Shown: in pieces, positions 12,301-22,787 of the stretch
Layout of the letters: each line of letters opens with the position of its first letter
Position numbering within the stretch: position 1 is the first letter of the stretch
The notes under the pieces: generated by a model
What the model saw: only the letters and a program-made list of their open reading frames with translations
What the model was told of the DNA's origin: nothing
Database searches by the model: none
Position numbers and translations under genes: made by a program
Assembly: GCA_903909505.1 (NCBI GenBank)
Contig: CAIVVZ010000083.1
Span: 1 to 36,822, forward strand
Length of the DNA: 36,822 nucleotides
DNA from: an uncultured Desulfobacteraceae bacterium
Lineage (GTDB): Bacteria > Desulfobacterota > Desulfobacteria > Desulfobacterales > Desulfatirhabdiaceae
Direction: 5' to 3'

Positions 12301-13156
12301 CTGGAAACCAGCTCTGAACCTGTGGTCAGTTAAAATTGACCCGTCCCAGATCGATCAGATTCTGGTCAATTTATGTGTCAATGCCCGCGATGCCATTTCC
12401 GGGGTCGGAGCCTTAACCATCGAAACGGAAAACGTCAGGCTGGATCTATCTTACTGCGAAATGCATCCCGGATTTATTCCCGGTGAATATGTGCAGCTTG
12501 CCGTCAGCGATACCGGCATGGGCATCGGAAAAGACATGCTCGATCTGATATTCGAACCCTTTTTTACTACCAAGGAACTGGGGAAAGGCACAGGACTTGG
12601 GCTGTCCACGGTTTATGGAATTGTCAAACAGAATAGCGGATTTATAAATGTTTACAGTGAACCGGGACAGGGAACAACATTTCGTATCTATCTGCCCAGG
12701 ACAGAGGACAATAAAGCAAAAACTGAGATGGATGCCACCAAGCAGAGAATTTCCGATGGAACAGAGACGGTTCTATTGGTGGAAGACGATGAATCCATTC
12801 TGGATATCGCCAAAGAAGTTTTGGAGCGCTTTGGATATACGGTATTGGCGGCTCACAACCCGAACGATGCGCTGGCACTGGCAAAAACCCGTCCCGGCCC
12901 GATACATCTGCTGATAACGGATGTGATCATGCCGGAAATGAACGGTCAGGAACTGAGGCATCGGCTGCATGACATTCAGCCTGAACTGAAGGTGATTTTT
13001 ATGTCCGGCTACACGGCCAATGTCATTGCCCACCACGGAGTGCTCGACAAAGGCATAAACTTTCTACAGAAACCCTTTTCCGTGCTGACATTGGCTAAAA
13101 AAGTTCGTGAAGTTCTGGACGAAGATTCAAGCCAATCGATTCGTGCTGAAGTATGA
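9320..13156 (+). CDS. HK4: Cache-HAMP-PAS3 hybrid histidine kinase
   Basis: Membrane hybrid kinase of 1278 residues. A membrane segment (about 50-73), an extracytoplasmic double-Cache-like domain (75-370, with [12 protein letters not shown] and TWIDPY typical of dCache_1) and a second membrane segment (374-394) are followed by HAMP (395-450), a coiled coil (450-490) and three PAS domains (492-613, 620-737, 742-878). HisKA has His909 in AHDFNN; HATPase_c and a receiver with Asp1201 and Lys in QKPF complete it. GGAGGT lies 5 bases before the start, inside the end of HK3. PAS1 and PAS2 are near copies of two PAS domains in HK8, PAS3 is a near copy of one in HK6, and the kinase core matches HK8, so the gene is a mosaic of modules found elsewhere in the array. 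Confidence 0.95.
   Translation: [1278 protein letters not shown]
10787..11539 (+). repeat. Paralogous double-PAS module shared by HK4 and HK8
   Basis: It aligns without gaps to 26018-26770 in HK8 (offset 15231). Shared protein motifs include [29 protein letters not shown] and [18 protein letters not shown]. In HK4 these are the first two PAS domains; in HK8 they are the second and third. Confidence 0.88.
11552..11970 (+). repeat. Paralogous single-PAS module shared by HK4 and HK6
   Basis: It aligns without gaps to 18509-18927 in HK6 (offset 6957). Shared motifs are [31 protein letters not shown] and LMDLIFMD. In HK4 it is next to the kinase core; in HK6 two more PAS domains follow. Confidence 0.87.
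11997..12701 (+). repeat. Paralogous HisKA-HATPase core shared by HK4 and HK8
   Basis: It corresponds to 27168-27872 in HK8. Both encode [31 protein letters not shown] and [13 protein letters not shown] with matching spacing. The receivers downstream are also related but diverge more. Confidence 0.86.
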
Positions 13157-13179
13157 AATACCCGATTGCGGTTATTGGT

Positions 13180-13239
13180 GTGTATTTACCCCTTCTGGAA
13201 GACGCCAAGGGCAGCAAAACTTCTGCTGTTGTCAAATAA
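13180..13239 (+). pseudogene. Remnant of an HK1-like hybrid kinase (HATPase/receiver junction)
   Basis: In the 95-base gap between HK4 and HK5, 13180-13239 reads VYLPLLEDAKGSKTSAVVK and a stop. This matches the end of the HATPase domain and linker of HK1 at 2061-2108 (43 of 48 bases by eye) and the equivalent part of HK2. No start or further domain is attached and the upstream side shows no similarity. It is best read as debris left when an HK1-like gene was deleted or replaced by HK4 or HK5. It contributes its stop codon just before the AAAGGA ribosome site of HK5. Confidence 0.82.
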
Positions 13240-13251
13240 AGGATCAGGACA

Positions 13252-16200
13252 ATGGATGAAAAAGAGACCCTTTTAAAACCGCCGAACGATCTGCTCAGGC
13301 AGGAAGGGGAAAAATCCGCTAATATGGCTGAAAAGCAAGAAGCCAACCTCATCGCAGCCACCCTGCTGGGCGTGGCCCTGATCGCCGCCGGTCTGGCGGG
13401 CAATTATTTCAAATTCCCGCTCTTTCTCAATATCGATTTTCTCTTCGGCAGCATCTTCGCCATGCTGGCGCTGCAGTTCTTCGGCATTGGCCGGGGCATC
13501 CTGGCGGCCGCCATCATCGCCGGCTATACCTACATCCTCTGGAACCACCCCTACGCCATCATCATCATGACCGCCGAGGTAGCTGTCGTCGGCTGGTTGA
13601 CGGACCGCCGCAAGATGGGGCTGGTTCTGGCCGATACGCTTTACTGGCTCATCATCGGCATGCCGCTGGTCTACCTTTTCTACCACGTCGTCATGCAAGT
13701 TCCTTTCAGTAATACCTCTATTGTCATGACCAAACAGGCGGTGAACGGCATCGCCAATGCTTTGGTTGCCCGGCTGATCTTCACCGGTTTTACACTCCTA
13801 TCGCGCGCATCGCTGATGTCATACCGTGAAATTATCTACAACCTTCTGGCCCTTTTCGTGTTGGGCCCGGCTCTGATTATGATGGCGATTGGCAGCAGAA
13901 CCGATTTTGCCGAAACCGATCTCCGTATTCGCACATCGCTGATGCAGGAGAGTCGGCATACGGCTCATAGTCTGGAAGCCTGGGTGGTGAACAGAACATC
14001 AGCCATTTTCAATCTGGCTGAGATGGCTGCTTCTATACCCCCGGAGCAGATGCAGTCCTATCTGGAACTGGCAGTGAATTCGGATGTCAATTTTCAGCGG
14101 GTCGGGTTGCAGGACAGCGAGGCGACAACCACCGCCTATTTTCCATTGTTGGATGAACAGGGGCATAAGAACATCGGCATGAGCTTTGCTGATCGTCCCT
14201 ACATCCCGGTGCTCAAACAGACACTCAAGCCGATGCTCTCGGAGGTGATGATGGGCAAAATCGGCTCCCCCAAGCCGGTTGTCGCGCTGATTGCTCCGGT
14301 GGTCATTCATGGAGAGTATGGCGGCTTCATCGGCGGCATCCTGAGCCTGAAGCAGATACTTGAGCACCTCGACATGAGTACGGGCGAAAATGCCTCGCTC
14401 TTCACGCTGATTGATAAAAACGGCAACGTCATTATGACCAACCGCACCGATCAAACGGTGATGACACCCTTTGTGCGCGGAAAAGGAACACTGAATCGTC
14501 TTGACGCTGGGATCAGTCAGTGGATGCCGGTTGTGCCTCCCAATACCCCTATCTCGGAACGTTGGAAGAATTCGTTCTATATCGCTGAAACCGCCATCGG
14601 CAGCCTGGCGGAATGGAAACTGATTCTGGAGCAGCCGGTGGCGCCCCTTCAAAAAACACTCTACGACAACTACACCGGCAAGCTGACCCTGCTGTTCCTG
14701 CTTTTGATTGGAGCACTGGCACTGGCAGAATTTTTGAGCCGCAGTTCCATTGCCACACTCGAAAAGCTGCGCCTGATCACCCATGACCTTCCGGGCAGGC
14801 TGGTAGCGGATGAAAAAGAGATCGCCTGGCCCGAAAGCGGTATTATCGAGGCAAATCACCTGATCAATAATTTCAGGGAGATGACGGATTTGACGACCGC
14901 ACAGTTCAATGAAATCCTTCAGGTCAATAACATGCTCGAGCAGCGGGTGGAGGAGCGAATCGAGGCATTGAGCGATAGTGAGCGGCATTATCGCGCGCTG
15001 GTCGAAGGGACGCCGGGCATTGTCTATTCGTTCTCAAGCAAACGCGGCAGCGTGTACTGCTCTTCACACGTGACTGATATACTTGGCTATTCTCCGGAGC
15101 AGTTGTATGCCCAGCCGATGCTCTGGCACGATTCGATTCATCCGGACGATCTCCCCTATGTTAACCAAACCATTCGTGAGGGCACAGCATCCAGGCCTTT
15201 TTGCATTGAATATCGCATCAAAGATGCACAGGGGAACTGGCGCTGGTTCGAGGATCGTTCGACTGGATACAAAAATGATGGCACGGATGTCATTATGGAA
15301 GGATTTGCGCTGGACATTACCAAGCGTAAGCATGCCGAAGAAACGATCAACGAACTGAACCGTGATTTTGTCTCTTTTCTGGAAAATACCAGTGACTTCG
15401 TCTACTTCAAGGACAAAGACAGCCGTTTCCGTTTTTGCAGCCAGACCCTGGCCGACATTACCGGGCATGACAGTTGGCGCAACATGATCGGCAAACATGA
15501 TCTGGAGGTGTTCCCGAAAGAGACCGCACAGATTTACTACGAAGAAGAAATACCGGTCTTCCGCGACAGCAAACCACTCCTGAACAAGGAAAATCCTTAC
15601 TGTGACATGTCGGGGAAAAAAGGATGGGTCAGTACCAACAAGTGGCCGTTATTGAATCATGAAGGGAAGGTCGAGGGTTTGTTCGGAATCAGCCGCATCA
15701 TTACCGAGCAAAAGGAAATTGAAGCGGAACGCCGGCAATGGGAAAGGCAGCGGCAGCAGCTCCAAAAAGCTGAAAGCCTAAACCGTATGGCCGGAGCCAT
15801 CGCCCACCATTTCAACAATCAGCTTCAGGTCGTAATGGGGAATCTGGAAATGGCCATGGATGACCTGCCGGCTGGTTCGGGTACATTGGAGACCCTGACA
15901 GAAGCCCTGAAGGGCGCCCGCAAGGCCACGGAAGTCAGTGGCCTGATGTTGGCCTACCGGGGACAAATGCCCGGCAAGCATGAACCCATGGACATCTCGG
16001 AAGCCTGCCGTCGCAGCCTGTCACTGCTTCAGGCCGCAGCCCCGAAAGGCATGATATTCAGCGCCGATTTCCCCGCGTCCGGTCCGGTCATCCGTGCCAA
16101 CCCAGGTCAGATACAGCAGATTCTGACCAACCTGGTCACCAATGCCTGGGAGTCCACCGGCGAAAACCAGGGAGCCATTTCCCTGTCGGTCAAAACGGTT

Positions 16201-16935
16201 TCACAGGTGAATATCCCTGTCTCAAAGCGCTTCCCAATTGACTGGCATCCACAGGAAGGTGTCTATGCCGGCGTGGAAGTAAGGGATACCGGTTGCGGAA
16301 TTGCGGATAAAGATATTGAGAAGCTCTTCGATCCGTTTTTCACAACCAAATTCTACGGCCGGGGCATGGGCCTGTCCGTTGTGCTGGGGATCGTAGGGGC
16401 TCATGGCGGGGGAGTCACGGTAGAGAGTGAACCGGGACGGGGAAGTGTTTTTCGGGTCTTTTTACCGGCATCAACTGAAGAACTCCCGTGCCGGCCCGAC
16501 CTGCCTACCGTGCCGGAAGCGCTACAGACTGACAAAGCAGAAAAGATCTCCAAAATCGAAAGCGGCGGAACAGTGCTGCTGATCGAAGACGAGGAACAGG
16601 TGCGCAACATAGCCAAGATGATGCTGACTCGCCTGGGATATACGGTACTTGAAGCAATAGACGGCATCGAGGCTGTGGAGGTATTCCAACTTCATCAGGA
16701 TGAGATCCGCTGCATTCTCTCCGATTTGACCATGCCGCGTATGGATGGATGGGACGCACTGGCTGCCCTGCGCAAGCTTTCGCCCGATATCCCGGTGATT
16801 CTCTCCAGCGGCTACGACGAGGCTCAGGTCATGGCAGGCGAACATCCCGAACGTCCCAATGCATTCCTGGGTAAACCGTATCAGCTTAAGGGGCTGAGAG
16901 ACACGATCAATCGCGTTCTGGCAAATAAGGCTTAA
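13252..16935 (+). CDS. HK5: multi-pass membrane, Cache and PAS hybrid kinase with AHHFNN motif
   Basis: Membrane hybrid kinase of 1227 residues. After about 28 polar residues comes a hydrophobic region (about 29-205) with perhaps five or six membrane segments, including a loop with WNHPYA. It resembles MASE-type or 5TM-type sensor modules in layout, but I cannot assign it to a named family. An extracytoplasmic Cache-like domain (about 215-470) and a membrane segment (477-495) follow, then PAS1 (577-697) and PAS2 (700-823). The core has AHHFNN with His852 as phosphoacceptor and His853 in place of the usual acidic residue. HATPase_c is intact (DTGCGIAD, GRGMGLSV) and the receiver has Asp1158 and Lys in LGKPY. 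AAAGGA lies 8 bases before the ATG. The core is paralogous to HK3. Confidence 0.94.
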   Translation: MDEKETLLKPPNDLLRQEGEKSANMAEKQEANLIAATLLGVALIAAGLAGNYFKFPLFLNIDFLFGSIFAMLALQFFGIGRGILAAAIIAGYTYILWNHPYAIIIMTAEVAVVGWLTDRRKMGLVLADTLYWLIIGMPLVYLFYHVVMQVPFSNTSIVMTKQAVNGIANALVARLIFTGFTLLSRASLMSYREIIYNLLALFVLGPALIMMAIGSRTDFAETDLRIRTSLMQESRHTAHSLEAWVVNRTSAIFNLAEMAASIPPEQMQSYLELAVNSDVNFQRVGLQDSEATTTAYFPLLDEQGHKNIGMSFADRPYIPVLKQTLKPMLSEVMMGKIGSPKPVVALIAPVVIHGEYGGFIGGILSLKQILEHLDMSTGENASLFTLIDKNGNVIMTNRTDQTVMTPFVRGKGTLNRLDAGISQWMPVVPPNTPISERWKNSFYIAETAIGSLAEWKLILEQPVAPLQKTLYDNYTGKLTLLFLLLIGALALAEFLSRSSIATLEKLRLITHDLPGRLVADEKEIAWPESGIIEANHLINNFREMTDLTTAQFNEILQVNNMLEQRVEERIEALSDSERHYRALVEGTPGIVYSFSSKRGSVYCSSHVTDILGYSPEQLYAQPMLWHDSIHPDDLPYVNQTIREGTASRPFCIEYRIKDAQGNWRWFEDRSTGYKNDGTDVIMEGFALDITKRKHAEETINELNRDFVSFLENTSDFVYFKDKDSRFRFCSQTLADITGHDSWRNMIGKHDLEVFPKETAQIYYEEEIPVFRDSKPLLNKENPYCDMSGKKGWVSTNKWPLLNHEGKVEGLFGISRIITEQKEIEAERRQWERQRQQLQKAESLNRMAGAIAHHFNNQLQVVMGNLEMAMDDLPAGSGTLETLTEALKGARKATEVSGLMLAYRGQMPGKHEPMDISEACRRSLSLLQAAAPKGMIFSADFPASGPVIRANPGQIQQILTNLVTNAWESTGENQGAISLSVKTVSQVNIPVSKRFPIDWHPQEGVYAGVEVRDTGCGIADKDIEKLFDPFFTTKFYGRGMGLSVVLGIVGAHGGGVTVESEPGRGSVFRVFLPASTEELPCRPDLPTVPEALQTDKAEKISKIESGGTVLLIEDEEQVRNIAKMMLTRLGYTVLEAIDGIEAVEVFQLHQDEIRCILSDLTMPRMDGWDALAALRKLSPDIPVILSSGYDEAQVMAGEHPERPNAFLGKPYQLKGLRDTINRVLANKA

Positions 16936-16987
16936 AGAATTTTAAGATGACGTATAAATACCGATAAAACAAGAAAGTTTTTTTCAC

Positions 16988-21709
<4,722 letters not shown>

Positions 21710-21731
21710 ACAACCTTAAATGGAAAACACC

Positions 21732-21812
21732 ATGAAGACACTGATTGTTGAAGACGATTTCACCCGTCTAAAGCTTCTGGAAGAACTGCGCAAACTTGGA
21801 CTGATTAAATGA
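21732..21812 (+). pseudogene. Truncated receiver-domain fragment (26 codons)
   Basis: ATG 21732 (or in-frame ATG 21720) opens a frame ending at the TGA at 21810-21812. It encodes only the first strand and helix of a receiver domain: MKTLIVEDDFTRLKLLEEL and a few residues more, including the acidic pair but no phospho-acceptor Asp or Lys. It resembles the first residues of the REC-GGDEF protein that follows (LIAEDDFTSR). It cannot work as a receiver and is best read as the stub of a stand-alone response regulator deleted between HK6 and the cyclase gene. Translation of the stub is possible and might couple to the next gene. Confidence 0.78.
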
Positions 21813-21813
21813 T

Positions 21814-21820
21814 GAGGAGA
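21814..21820 (+). promoter_or_regulatory. Ribosome binding site of the REC-GGDEF gene
   Basis: GAGGAGA lies 8 bases before ATG 21829 and directly after the stop of the truncated receiver, supporting this start. Confidence 0.65.
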
Positions 21821-21828
21821 AAACGCGC

Positions 21829-22728
21829 ATGCGCATCCTGATTGCCGAAGACGACTTCACATCGCGCACCATACTGGTAGGCGTTTTAAAAAAGGAGGGC
21901 CACGAGGTGATGGCCACGGTCAACGGCGCCGAAGCCTGGGATGTGTTGCGGCAGCCCGATGCCCCCGCACTGATCATTCTCGACTGGATGATGCCGGAGA
22001 TGGACGGGCTGGAGGTGGTACGGCGGGTCCGCGCCATGCAAACCGACCGACCTCCTTACCTCATCATGCTGACTTCCAAAGGCGAGAAAGCCGACATTAT
22101 TGCTGGCCTGGATGCCGGAGCCAACGACTATCTTTCCAAACCCTTCGATCCTGGCGAGCTTCACGCCCGCATCGCGGTTGGCCTGCGCATGGTAGAGATG
22201 CAGGACGCACTCATCGAAAGCAGAAAAATACTGGCGCACCAGGCCACCCATGATCCTTTGACAGGGATGCTGAACCGCCGGGCCATTCTTGACAGGCTTC
22301 GCAAGGAGCTCGCACGCGCCGGACGCCATGGTGACGTACTGGCTGTCGGAATGTTCGACATAGACCATTTCAAACAGGTCAACGACACGTATGGCCACCA
22401 GACCGGGGATGATGTGCTCTGCGGGCTTACTCAGATTCTGAATGAGAGTATCAGGGAGTACGATTCCGTTGGGCGTATGGGGGGAGAAGAGTTTCTGGTA
22501 ATCACGCCAATGAAGCCAGGGACAAATTGGATATCCGCATTTGACCGGTTGTGTGCAAAAATCGCCGAAAGCAACATAACAACAAGATCAGGCGTGCTGT
22601 CCATTACCGTGTGCATTGGCGTGGCATGCGCCGCCGCCGAAACCACGGTGGATGAGATATTGGAAACAGCCGACACGGCGATGTATCAGGCCAAGAACGA
22701 AGGCCGCAATCGCGTAGTCAGTGGATGA
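21829..22728 (+). CDS. REC-GGDEF response regulator, probable diguanylate cyclase
   Basis: Soluble response regulator of 299 residues, PleD/WspR-like in layout with a single receiver. The receiver (1-120) has EDD, phospho-Asp52 in LDWMMPEMDG and Lys in SKPFDP. After a helical linker, the GGDEF domain (about 137-297) begins with DPLTGMLNRRA and has the active-site motif GGEEF at 218-222. An intact product-inhibition site RxxD (Arg209, Asp212) sits the standard five residues upstream. It should make c-di-GMP from two GTP when phosphorylated and be feedback-inhibited. It is the only output-type response regulator in the window. Its position just after HK6, which ends in HPt, makes HK6 the likely phosphate donor; this pairing is inferred from context. 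Confidence 0.95.
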   Translation: MRILIAEDDFTSRTILVGVLKKEGHEVMATVNGAEAWDVLRQPDAPALIILDWMMPEMDGLEVVRRVRAMQTDRPPYLIMLTSKGEKADIIAGLDAGANDYLSKPFDPGELHARIAVGLRMVEMQDALIESRKILAHQATHDPLTGMLNRRAILDRLRKELARAGRHGDVLAVGMFDIDHFKQVNDTYGHQTGDDVLCGLTQILNESIREYDSVGRMGGEEFLVITPMKPGTNWISAFDRLCAKIAESNITTRSGVLSITVCIGVACAAAETTVDEILETADTAMYQAKNEGRNRVVSG

Positions 22729-22787
22729 AACAGCATTATTCCCTATATTTGTGAGTACTGCGATGGCAATGCCGGAAAGAGGGCGAC

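Noticed and set aside
13999..14988. 329-codon open frame on the - strand inside HK5
   Set aside because: It is fully antisense to a kinase with clear domains and shows no domain or ribosome site of its own. Long antisense frames are common in such coding regions.
16978..16984. Run of seven T before HK6 as terminator or slippage site
   Set aside because: No hairpin precedes it, and it lies outside coding sequence with unremarkable length.
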